From assembly GCA_958450365.1 (NCBI GenBank), contig CAUEEP010000178.1, positions 1 to 64,000 of the forward strand: 64,000 nucleotides of DNA. Direction: 5' to 3'. This DNA comes from Mesorhabditis belari (taxonomy: Eukaryota; Nematoda; Chromadorea; Rhabditida; Rhabditidae). A model generated the notes under the pieces. It did no database searches, was not told the origin of the DNA, and saw only the letters and a list, made by a program, of their open reading frames with translations. Shown here piece by piece: positions 11,673-22,099 of the stretch (its first letter is position 1; the number at the start of each line of letters is the position of its first letter). The position numbers and the translations under genes are program-made.

Positions 11673-14600
11673 ATGACAACTCGCTCAGATATATCAATTT
11701 TCTATGCCTATTTTTATGATTTTGAAGAAGCGCTTGACATTTGGAGGTACCAAAGTCCAATTATAACTAATTTTTACATTTATAAAGTCTTACTAGATGA
11801 TATTCTATTTTGTTTAAATTATCTAATTTCTAGGGAGAAATTCAACCGCACAACTGGTCACCTTGAGTCTTGGCAAGTCGTTTGCTACACATTCTCGCTG
11901 ATTTTTTTTCGTTTCATGGCTCAGGTTAGTTTAAAATTTGCCGAATAAGAAGTTCAAAGGTTTATCAAAAACAAAACTATTAAAATAGTTTAAAATTAAT
12001 TTCATAAGCTATTCAATTACTCAGGAAACAAGTCAGATTAGTAAGAAGTGCTTTAATGGCAGTTTTAATAGCATTTACACAAAGTCTCTTTGATTTCGTA
12101 ATTTGCAACAAAACAAAACAACTGATTGCAACAAATTCCAAGTTGGATCGACTGGAATTCAAAAAATGCCAGTCTATGCAAAATGCCAGTTTCTCATATT
12201 TCAAGTTAAAGTTAGTCTGGCTTCAAGTGGGTGACGATATAACTCAAAGAAAAAGAATAAGATTTAAAAAAAACTGTACCAGAAATTTATTTACTTAGCA
12301 AATGTAAGGTCGCGTCCGTTTCCTTCCTATTTGCGTTGCTATTTTGCAATTATTCGCGTCGCATTTTTCGTCCTTTTTCTCCCTTCCCGAAATTATTTTT
12401 TTTTGGTCTGCGGGTTTTTTTTGCCTTTTTCTGGGGGGACTTTGTTGTTTCATTTTTGATGCGCATGCTGTTTTTGTAATAGGTATTGTTGCATTTCGGT
12501 TCTGTACTAATAAACAGTAACGTTATAAATTCACTTTACTTTATGCTACCCTTCAGGTTTTAAATCCTGTTTAGATAACTGGTTTAACATTGTAAAGAGA
12601 CTGGTTTTACTAACATTTGTGTCACCATCGACGTAGTATCAATCCGATCTGTACTCTTCTCAAGAGTATTAATCTATTGTTGGATGCTACGTGTTCTTGT
12701 TACGTTGTAAGCGCTTTTGGGGGAAACCCTTTTAACCTTTTGTGCTATTCGGTCATTCTTAAGCAGAATCATCCTCGTTGATAATGTTAAAGCGGGTCGC
12801 ACCCCAAACTGTAAATAGTAAATTGTATTGATTAAAGATTAAAATGTATGAAAAACGTTCAGAAAGATTCTCTCATCCGAACACTCAATCGCCGATCGTT
12901 TACTTCGATCCACTCATTCAACAGTTCGTTCACTGCCATGGGTTCGACCAAAATTCAAACAAATTATCGGTCTAGCAAGAGCGCATTTCGAAGAAGAGAT
13001 TCATAAGGATGATTTTGTAAGTGTAAAAACTTATTAAGTTGAGTCTTTTTATCTTTTATTATTTATTAAACTATCTATGAGTTTTTAGCTCCGCGAGTTC
13101 TACAAGTTTTTACCAGAAAGAGGCTTAGATAGCAAGGATCTTCAAAGAGAGGCCAGGTAGTTTTAGATTGATCAATAAAATCATCAACTCACTGTCATTG
13201 TTTCAAGTTCAAAAGTTCAGAGAATATTCAACGATGGGCCAATCGATCACCCCAGCCTCGACGATGAGCGCTGAAGAGAATGAGACGCTCAGGATTACAC
13301 AAGAGGTACAGAAAAAGCTAGAAATCATTTCAAATGAAAATTAACACTTTTCGATCTTAGCTATTCAAAATTTGCATTTAAGGACCAACACAGGCTTTAT
13401 TTACAAGGTATTCAATATTTACGGCGACTTCTTTTTGGAAGCTTTCTATTAGCTATTATTCTTCTAGCTCCCAGGCGCCAATTTCAATCCTAATGTGTTA
13501 AATGTTAGATAACATATTGAAGCCCTTAATCTTGGCTGTATTTATCTATTAAAAGTTTCCCGATTGGCGATACACAACTCATTTTACAAGCCCTTGAATG
13601 AGTACTAGTTGATCCCTCAGCGGAGCCATTTTTGACGATCTTCTTTATAAAAATTCTTCAATTAGAAAGAGTTTCTTTTAGCCAAATTTGTGGATTTTTG
13701 TTTAAAAATCATTTCTAACAAATTTATAACAGATAACAAGAAGTATATATGAAATGAACATTGAAAAATACTTAATTTTCACTTCTTTCCTTGCGCCACT
13801 AAAGAAACTTGACTTTTAATTAAACTTTAGTAAGATAGTTTGGTCAAAAACAGTTTTTAATGCTATTAAATGATGTTAAATAAGATTTTAGCATAAAATA
13901 AATATCAAAAAACTTTTGCTGACAATTTATTAGAATGAAAATCACCAAAAATGGCAGAGACTAACTAGTACTCATTCAAAGGCTTGTAAAATTAGTTGTA
14001 TACCTCCAATCGGGAAACTTTTAATAGATAAATACAGCCAAGATTAAGGGCTTCAATATGTTATCTAACATTTAACACATTAGGGTTAAACTTGGAGCTT
14101 GGGAGCTAATTACTCTACATGAAAATCTACAAACTGACGACGAGCTAGCCAAACAATCAGCTCAACCATCTAAACAAGCTAGACTAGTTTTAGATGCAAA
14201 TTTTCCTAGAATTCAACTATAAGTTAGACAAGCACAGTAAGAATCTGAAAACATTAACGTTTAGATTACCGCAATGTTTTTGAGAAACGGCTCACTGAAA
14301 GGCATTCGCAAAATGGAGGCCGAGATCGTGAAAATGGTAACTTTTTGGTCTTAAATTGCATGAGTTCTATCATTTTCAAGATTCAATTTTTTAAGATTTT
14401 CTTCAGTTAAGAATATCAATTGTATTTTTAGATATCCTCAATGCTGCACGCGGGTCATGGCTCCACTGGAGTGGTCACAAATGGAAACACGGAATCGATT
14501 CTTCTCGTTTTATATGGTAAATCTATTTTTTCAAGGGTTATGTATTGGGTTGGTGAATTGAAAACTGCCGGCTATTTTGCGGGATTCGTAGATAAAAAAT

Positions 14601-17600
14601 AACAGCATTGAACCAGCTGAAAGGGGGCTTGATTATTTCAACATTTCCTCAAATTATTGCGAAAAAACTATGCTTCCAGCTTTTTATTTTTTGGCATTTT
14701 TCGTCACTTCTTCTATTGCACTCGACAATCTGCCACCGGGACATATTCGTCATGTCATGCTTCATGAGTTCCTACAAGAGCACAGTGCAGGCTTGGCAGC
14801 TGTTAATATTAAAAAGATATATGGGGAGGACTCAGCTTCCAAGAGAACGTGTCGAGTATGGTTTGCCAAGTTTCGATCTGGGGACAAATCTTTGAAGGAT
14901 GCAGAGGGCCGTGGAGCGGCACCCCAACTGGATGACTCCAAATTACTCGAACTCATTACCAACGACCATCGGGTGTCATCGCGTGCATTGGGAGAAGGAT
15001 TCGCGGAAGATCATGCTACAGTGCTAAGGCACTTTCATACCCTTGGATTTAAATCGAAACTTGGGGCTTGGGTGTCCCATGACCTCAATAACCCCCAGAA
15101 GTGGCAGCGCGCCTCCATCAGTGCCGCCCATCTCTCACAATACAAAAGGAAATCTTTGATATGTGATAGGAGATGAGAAATGGGTTTTATCGGTGAACTT
15201 TCAGAGGAAGTGGCAATGGGTGGGGCCAGGCGAGAAACCCGAAAGTGACCCGAAGCCCGATTTGCACCAGAAGAAGTTTATGCTCTGCGTTTTCTGGGAT
15301 ATGGAGGGAGTGGTGAACTGGGAATTGCTGGATAGCAAGACGACCGTTAATGCAATCAAATACAGTGAACAGTTAGAAAAGGTGAATGAATCCCTGAAGA
15401 AGAATAGGCCCTTCAAGTCAAAGATCGTTCTCATCCACGACAACGCGCGCCCTCATATTGCAAAACTGACTCGCTCTAAAATAAATAGCCTTTTTTGGGA
15501 ACTTTTGGCGCATTCCCCATACAGTCCGAACCTCACCCCTTTTGATTACTATTTGTTCCGGATCATGAGTAATGAGCTTGCGGGAGAACACTTCGATTCG
15601 GAAGAAGCAGTCAAAAAAAGGCTTTGAAAGTTTTTCGATTTAAAACCAAAATCCTACCACGAAAGAGGTATCCGCAAATTGCCTGTAAAATGGGCAGAAG
15701 TCGTCAATAGTAATGGAAATTATTTGGAATGAATTTATGGTTTTATGTTAAATAAATTTTAGTTCAAAGTCCCGCAGTTTTCAATTCACCAACCCAATAG
15801 TTTAAGTGTATAAGAAGATCAAATTCAAACCATAAGAAATAGATTAAAGGCAAGATTTTCAATTTGAAGCTCAATGTTCAGGAGCCAGACGGCGAGCTGC
15901 AAGCCTGGCAATCGAGCATCCAGAGGTTTTACTCCCCGCATCCGCTCATCCCGCTTTCACCCATGTGGCTAACCTGTTGAAGATATCGATAATCAGGTAA
16001 ATCAAATAAAAATCCAGTTAAATATCTGTGATACTTTAGAGTCCCTGTTGATAAAGACGACAAAGTTGATGTGCTGCGACTGAAGCGGAGAATCTGCTCA
16101 TCGACAGCGCTCATCGTTGTGTCAGCTCCGAATCATTCGACCGGCACAATGGATGATGTTTCACGAGTCGCTAAGGTTAGCTAAAGAAAATAGAATTGTA
16201 AAATCAATCCTGTCAATGATTTTGTCATTTGATTACCCTAGAATCAGGTATGGGAATTTCAAGATGACTCAAAAGTCTTTATCACAAAATTTTCCAATCT
16301 TGTATCACTTTTAACTATTGTAAATTGAGATCTCTTCTCAATACAATGTGCCTCTTCATGTGGATTCCTCTTTGGGCGGTTTCCTTTTGCCATTTCTTGA
16401 ACTCGCTGATATCCACTATCCACATATCGATTTCCGACTCGCCGGTGTCACCTCAATGGCTCTAGATATTGATGGGGTAAAGACTCAACACTAAAATCAT
16501 CAACAAATCAACAAGCGAAACTATATTTAACTCAAAATACTAGTAAACTACTTTCAGCATGGAAAATGCCCTCAAAAAGCCTCGGCGTTGATCTTCCGTG
16601 ATGAGGCGTGGATCAAATGTCACACTTTCATCGATACAAAGAATCGGATCGGAGTGAGTGACTTGGTTCTTGGCTCAGGAGTTGGATACAGCTTCTCAAA
16701 TCTTATCTAATGGTCAAAAGAATCTTTTAAAAAGTTGATGTTAAAGGGATCAAAGTTGGGTTTTTCGTTGTACACCTTTTAATGATTCGGTGTGACTTTT
16801 CTGATGTCTAGTGCTGGTTCTATTAGGTTGGTGCAAAAGAAATTTCGGTCGATATAAAATGTTCTTATTTTTTTAATCTGAAGAGCTTATTTGATGTTCT
16901 TTTGTGCATTTGTACTCTTGGATATTTACTTTATTTTCGCATTTTTTCAAAGTCAGAGCTTTCACTTTTTAATTGATTTTTGCTTTAGATCATGGTGGAT
17001 CAAAAGTATGTTCTGCGCACGTGTCTTCTCTATGACTTCAAAATGGGCAAAAACGCTGCTGATTCACATCGTGATCTCTGTTCCGCCTTTGGAGAACAGG
17101 TTATCACCGAAAGATCATGCCAGCTCTGGTTTGCCCAATTCCGAGATGGTAATGAATCCCTTGAAGACGAATCGCATGGACATCGTGCCACAGCCATCGA
17201 CAACAATGAATTGGAACAATTAATTGAAGCTGATCCAATGCAAACAACACGAGAACTTGCCAAACATCTCCAATGTGATCATTCAACAATTGTACGCCAT
17301 TTGGAAATAATTGGAAAGACAAATCGTAATGGACAATGGGTTCCACATCAATTGAGTGTTGAGAATCTGGGAGCACGCGTTTCGATCAGCCATATCTTGC
17401 TCCATAAGTCGAAAAGAAGCCATTTTTTTGAGAATATCTTGACGATGGATGAGAAGTGGATTCACTTTGATAATACTTCTCGAAAAAGGCAATGGCTGAG
17501 CAAAGGTCAAGCGCCAATTCCAACTCCAAAGCCGGATTATCATGGGCGCAAAGTGATGTTGTCTTGCTGGTGGAATATCAATGGACTTGTTCATTTTGAG

Positions 17601-20600
17601 TTATTAGAGCCCGTAAAAACAGTCGCTTCATCTTATTTTATTCAACAACTCAAGAAGGTTGACGAAATTTTGCGTGAAAAAGGCCTAAATCCCTCAACTA
17701 TCAACTTTCTCCGTGATAATGCTCCAGCTCACACGGCAAAAACCTCTTGTAAGGAACTAGAGAAGCTAGGATGGAAGGTCTTACCACATGCGCCGTATAG
17801 TCCAGACTTAGCACCCTCCGATTTTCACCTTTTCAGATCGATGCAACATTCCCTTGAGAATTGCCAGTTTAAGAATGCAAAAGAAGTCGAAAATTGGGTG
17901 ACCAACTACTTTGCATCACAGAATCAAGCGTTCTTTGAGAAGGGGATCCGCAATCTGAAGCAACGTTGGAGGGATGTCATAGATAATAATGGTGCTTATT
18001 GTTTTAAATAAATTGTTATCTAAAAAAATTTTGGATGACTTTAATGTTTGTAAAAAAACGAAATTTCATTTGCACCAACCTAGTAGAGCCAATTTTCCAG
18101 CTCAGATTAAGCCAGGCTACCTCAAACCAAGGTCAACTATCATATAAAATCGAAAATTTGCATATTTTTGCCAGTTTCAGCTTAGCTTTCCGATAGGTAG
18201 AAGTCAAAAAGAGAAATCATATTCTTGTGCTTCTCATTCAGCAGTTTAATATGTAAATTGACAAATTTCGATAAGCACAGTGTCGATTTCTCTGCTCACC
18301 AAAGTCATTGTTTAATTCAGATCTACACAGCTCGTACATTGCACTCATTTCGAGATCCGGCAACGATTTCTTCTGCTTGGGCGACTCTACTTTCAACGGT
18401 AAGTTATCGACAACAGAATTTTAAACCTCTGAAATATTTGTAAAGAATTCTTAAGGATTACTACGGTTTAAAACTTTATTGGTACTTCCAGGGTCGAGAT
18501 GGCTACGTTGACTCAACAAGTATGATCGTTGAAACGTGCAGAAAATTGATTGAATTGCTCAAAGGTGCTTTTGAAATTTCTAGGCTTAGAAACTTTAGCT
18601 CTTTCCAGAAACGTGATCTTTTGGCCAAAAAAGTCAGTTTCATGGTTTTTCGTCAAAAAAAAGTCAGTTTTACACTTCGGGGACGCTTCGGGAACTTTGA
18701 GCAATCCAACACAAAGACACCGGCTTGTTCTACCACTTTGGAAGCACTTCAAAAAATCAAACAACGGACCAATAAGAGATTTGGAAGTGGATCATCGATG
18801 GATCATTTTACGGCAATGTCTACACACAAGATGGCAACAAAATTTTGCCTATATGGGGCGTTTTTCACTGGATTGCTAGTGAATTAATTAATGAATTCAC
18901 TAGGATTTCAGTGAGAAACACCCCATATAGGCAAATCCACCGTGTTTGCAATGAAAAACTCTCTAGGAACTTGAAAAGATTCAACCAACTCCTCGATTTA
19001 CAGTCGATGATATATTGTTTTTCCACTGGAATCCTAGTGAATTTTGTGTAGTTCACTGGGATCCTAGGCTGTAGAGGAAACCCTCGTCGTGCCAATATTT
19101 TAAAACCATGGTTGTTGTCTATCTTGTAAAAACATCTGGAAATCTTGAAAGTAAAAACAGGGAAAATGCAACAAACTGAAAAGACCACGAAACTGACTTT
19201 TGTTGGCGAAAAGAGCCAGAGCTTCATACAAGAATATCTTGATATCTTCAGAAATCAAAGAGATCGAAATTCTCGGCTCTCCCGATCTTTGCCTTGTCTC
19301 GTTCACGACGAATATCGTCGATGTGTATGCGCTTGGGGAGAAGCTTATTGATGAGGTTAGAGAAATATTTTGAACTTGCACATCACCTTTTTGCAGATTT
19401 CAACTGATTTCTTTGTTCTTATCCTATTCCTTGTCCTATTCCTACCTTACCTTTTCCGAATTTTGAGCTGAAGTCATTTTTTGCCAAAAGGTTTAAAAGA
19501 TTCAATGATAGGGTTTAGATTGCGGTTAAAAAGCTTTGTGAATCTGCTTTATTCTAAAAATTGTAGTGACAACTGTTACAATTAACTCCAATAAGAAATT
19601 CAGGACTGGAAGCTGGAGATCGGTGCGAATTGTCTCCGCTTACCGATCACTCTCGAGCTCTACGAAAAGAATCGAATACAAACTTTTGTCGCTGATCTTG
19701 AGGTAAATTTGTGAACTTTAATTTTATATTTTTCCAGCTTTCAATTTAATCTATTAAGTTTTTAAATCAGTTTTTGATCTAATAAATCATTTTTTTTTTT
19801 TGCTGCGTAAAGAATTTTTGGTATTTCAGGATGCAATCTCGGCCCTTTTAATCGACACAACCTATGCCTCGGAGAGCAAAACCGCAGCCTTACATAGAAT
19901 GATTGAATCGGTGAATGTTGTTAGCTAATCCTTAATTAATCAATTTAAATCTATCAAGTTTTTGATCGAATTTAGACAATGGACCATTGGCTTGTTGAAG
20001 AGATGCTACGAGCAAAGCTTTTAGCCGAACACTCGACGCCGGCTCCAATCGAGAGAACATACTTGAGATCGGTGAGTGACTGAAAAAAGAAAGCCTCTGG
20101 TGAGTCCAGGAACTAGGCGAAGTCTAATTGTAGGCCAAGTAAGTCCATGTTTTAGGTGATCAGTTCTGTACAGTAGACCTGTAACAAAAACATCTGTCGG
20201 TCCTTTTTTTGCCGTTGGCAATTTAAGATTTTTCGTGCTTTTTCCAGCACCAACCCTTCAATTTTGACTATTTTGACTATCATAAAATTATGCAGAATAA
20301 AATTACGCGTCCAATGATACCAAAATTAACTCAAAATTTAATATCCATGAAAAGTTATGAGGCAAAAGGTAAAGTCCCGCCCATCGGGGTTTAGGTTTTT
20401 AGCCAACAACTTTGCGTGGTTATTACATTTTGAGCTAATTTTGGTATCATTCGAAGCGCAATTTTAATAATAGAATAATTGAATAATATTGAATAATAGT
20501 CATTGAATAATAGTCAAAATAGTAAAAATTGAAGGGTTAGTGCTGAAAAAAAACCACGAACCTTATTGAAACCAATATTTTTTAAGGATAGAAACCGATA

Positions 20601-21816
20601 AAAGAGAAATCAACTCAAAAACTTTAAAAATTGATTTTTAAAGAGATATTAAACAAGAAAAACTATTTTCTTTTAAAAAGATCTCTATGGGCATAGTGGC
20701 ATTTGGGAAATCCATCCAGGGCCAAATGATAAGCAGGATCGACTCTATCACATGCTCTTTGAAGATATTTCTTAAGCGAATCAATGCTGGAATGCGGTTT
20801 TGAGCAATTTTTGCTTCAAGAACATTCCAAACACTGAAGTCTATCGGATTAAGATTAAGAGAATGGCTACTAAAAGTGGCCAAATCGAGAAAATGCTGTT
20901 CTGAACCAGTCGAGCTTTGTGAGCATAAACATCATCCTGCATAAAACACCAAATCCTGTTGCCAAAGTGATTTTTCGGCTCACGGAAGAAGATCTTTCTT
21001 AAGTTTGTCAAGATAGTTGTTGGAACTAACATTGATGCCCTAAGGCGGTTCCAATAATCCTGCCGCACCCTGTAGTAAAGCCAGAAATGTCAGCCTCTTG
21101 TTTTGCCTTTGTAACCCAGGCAAGTCGAATCGAGGCAATGTTAAGGCCAGATTCTGCTCTGACTTCTGGGCCAAAATATTCTGGTTCACCAAAATATTTA
21201 CCATTGACCATCTAGCACTTTTCCTAAACCGATTTAGCAGTTTAGCGTTTACCAATTTTGCTAAATCGATTCACCAATTTAACATTTAGCAACTTTGCTA
21301 AATGCTAAATGCTGAAAATTGGCTAAATTTTGGCTTGTTTTGTAGCCAAAGTATGTTGGAGTTCGAATCTGTGATTGATTTTTTTGATATCTTTGTTCAG
21401 AGGAGAGCTATAAGTGTTTTTCGGAGCTGGCGGCGCCGCTAAACACCCTCGGAGATGTTTAGCAAAACTCAAGGTCCACTAAAAAGCTTGGTTGACTTAA
21501 GCCTAAGCCTAAGCTTGATGGACCTAACACTCTCGAAGGTGTTTAGCAAAAAAAAAAAATTTAGTAAAATATTGCTATATGCAAACTTGCTAAATGCGTT
21601 GGTGGACCCATTGAATTTTGTAAAACGGAAGTTTACTCTTTAGCAGTTCTTGGATCCAGGCTTTGGCGGGTAAACTGTAATTTCTGACAGTAAAGCCAGA
21701 AAAAGTCAAACCACACGGACAACTTGCCTTTTGCTATCAATCAACATTTCAACAAAACTCGCCAATTTCAGATCAGCATCGACGGAAGAAAAATGTCGAC
21801 AATTATTGAGAAATAG
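11673..21816 (+). CDS. Sphingosine-1-phosphate lyase-like protein, 564 aa, 18 exons, catalytic Lys missing
   Basis: Exons: 11673-11746, 11834-11924, 12867-13016, 13089-13156, 13221-13305, 14265-14336, 14432-14516, 15882-15996, 16040-16175, 16330-16476, 16558-16653, 18321-18398, 18492-18564, 19252-19355, 19604-19702, 19830-19910, 19976-20071, 21772-21816. All phases agree and the total matches family length. A hydrophobic segment near residue 40 (YTFSLIFFRFMA) fits the ER anchor. Family motifs: RKMEAEIVKM, TNGNTESILLV, LPASAHPAF, APNHSTGTMDD and PLHVDSSLGGFLLPFLE. Lyases cleave sphingosine-1-phosphate to hexadecenal and phosphoethanolamine using PLP bound to the Lys of a DTHKYG-type motif; here the aligned segment reads DIDGHGKCP, so the Lys is Gly. 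It may be a pseudoenzyme or paralogue. Two mariners, a foldback element and a transposase relic sit in its introns. AATAAA lies at 21838. Exons 3 and 5 use the second of two nearby acceptors. Confidence 0.85.
13466..14108. repeat. Foldback element with ~150-bp arms
   Basis: The left arm begins AGCTCCCAGGCGCCAATTTC and the right arm ends with the diverged reverse complement AACTTGGAGCTTGGGAGCT; both hold AACATATTGAAGCCCTTAAT in opposite orientation. The loop is about 340 bp and has no ORF. It lies in the intron between the fifth and sixth exons of the lyase-like gene. Confidence 0.85.
14545..15797 (+). mobile_element. Mariner element 1, TA target duplication
   Basis: The ends TTGGGTTGGTGAATTGAAAA and the reverse complement TTTTCAATTCACCAACCCAA are flanked by TA (14543-14544 and 15798-15799). 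The 1.25-kb element carries a damaged transposase and sits in the intron between exons 14432-14516 and 15882-15996 of the lyase-like gene. Confidence 0.95.
14670..15732 (+). pseudogene. Mariner transposase (DD34D), one frameshift and one in-frame stop
   Basis: The first frame (14670-15176) encodes the helix-turn-helix half (RVWFAKFRSGDKSLKDAEG, then the WVSHDL-type linker). The catalytic half continues in another frame from about 15163: GDEKWV, IHDNARPH and YSPNLTPFDYYLF. Asp to Asp spacing of 34 residues marks mariner. A TGA at about 15625 interrupts the C-terminus, which then runs to HERGIRKLPVKWAEVVNSNG and a stop at 15730. Lesions are few, so the insertion is fairly recent. Confidence 0.9.
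16826..18080 (+). mobile_element. Mariner element 2, intact, TA target duplication
   Basis: The tips GGTTGGTGCAAAAGAAATTT and AAATTTCATTTGCACCAACC are imperfect inverted repeats, bounded by TA at 16824-16825 and 18081-18082. The element is 1255 bp and contains one uninterrupted transposase ORF. It lies in the intron between exons 16558-16653 and 18321-18398 of the lyase-like gene, in the same orientation. Confidence 0.95.
16992..18011 (+). CDS. Mariner transposase, full length, 339 aa
   Basis: A DNA transposase that cuts and pastes the surrounding element at TA sites. Residues about 1-110 form the paired helix-turn-helix DNA-binding half (CQLWFAQFRDGNESLED; STIVRHLEIIG), followed by the linker WVPHQLS. 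The catalytic domain has MDEKWIHF (first Asp), FLRDNAPAHTA (second Asp) and YSPDLAPSDFHLF (third Asp, 34 residues later), the DD34D signature. The length matches the family (about 340-350 aa), with no stop or frameshift. ATG 16992 is the first start within the element that keeps the whole domain. This copy could be active. Confidence 0.95.
   Translation: MVDQKYVLRTCLLYDFKMGKNAADSHRDLCSAFGEQVITERSCQLWFAQFRDGNESLEDESHGHRATAIDNNELEQLIEADPMQTTRELAKHLQCDHSTIVRHLEIIGKTNRNGQWVPHQLSVENLGARVSISHILLHKSKRSHFFENILTMDEKWIHFDNTSRKRQWLSKGQAPIPTPKPDYHGRKVMLSCWWNINGLVHFELLEPVKTVASSYFIQQLKKVDEILREKGLNPSTINFLRDNAPAHTAKTSCKELEKLGWKVLPHAPYSPDLAPSDFHLFRSMQHSLENCQFKNAKEVENWVTNYFASQNQAFFEKGIRNLKQRWRDVIDNNGAYCFK
18842..18943. 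repeat. Short ~100-bp palindrome
   Basis: TTTGCCTATATGGGGCGTTT is mirrored by ACACCCCATATAGGCAAA about 80 bp on, with the CACTGGATT/GTGAATTCACT repeat type at the centre. It sits in a lyase-like intron (18565-19251). The centre relates it to the 10720-10905 cluster. Confidence 0.75.
20232..20561. repeat. Foldback element in the last lyase intron
   Basis: The arms CAACCCTTCAATTTTGACTA and TAAAAATTGAAGGGTTAGTG are reverse complements, as are an AATGATACCAAAATTA stretch and its partner TAATTTTGGTATCATT further in. The loop carries CCCGCCCATCGGGG. No ORF. Confidence 0.7.
20638..21255 (-). pseudogene. Degenerate Tc1/mariner-superfamily transposase fragment
   Basis: Three overlapping minus-strand frames together resemble the catalytic half of a Tc1/mariner-superfamily transposase: a FMQDDVYAHKARLVQ segment (second Asp context) and LNLNPIDFSVWNVLE (third acidic residue context, here Asp). 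Frames switch repeatedly and no full domain or inverted ends were found. It lies in the last intron of the lyase-like gene, antisense to it. Confidence 0.6.
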
Positions 21817-22099
21817 CTTTTCATATGTAAATTTCCAATAAATAATCATATCTTTATTTGCTTATTATCTCAAAAATGACATCACAGAATACCCATATCG
21901 GTTTCGTCCACGGAACTTTTGACTTAATGATATACAACTTTGAAAAAAACGCAAACGCAAGGGATCTATTACAGCAAAAGTTTTCTTAAAAGTATGCTAG
22001 ATTCCTTGCGTTTACGAAAAAACACAATAACAGACTATTTTAAGATTAGGGCACATTCACTGAGCGGAAAAGTTTTAAAACAAAACAAATTTCAATTGT

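Noticed and set aside
13368..13412. Possible extra lyase exon (YSKFAFKDQHRLYL, like the family's VYGKFAW)
   Set aside because: Its phase fits neither neighbour, whereas joining 13305 to 14265 keeps the frame and total length. It may be chance or an older exon.
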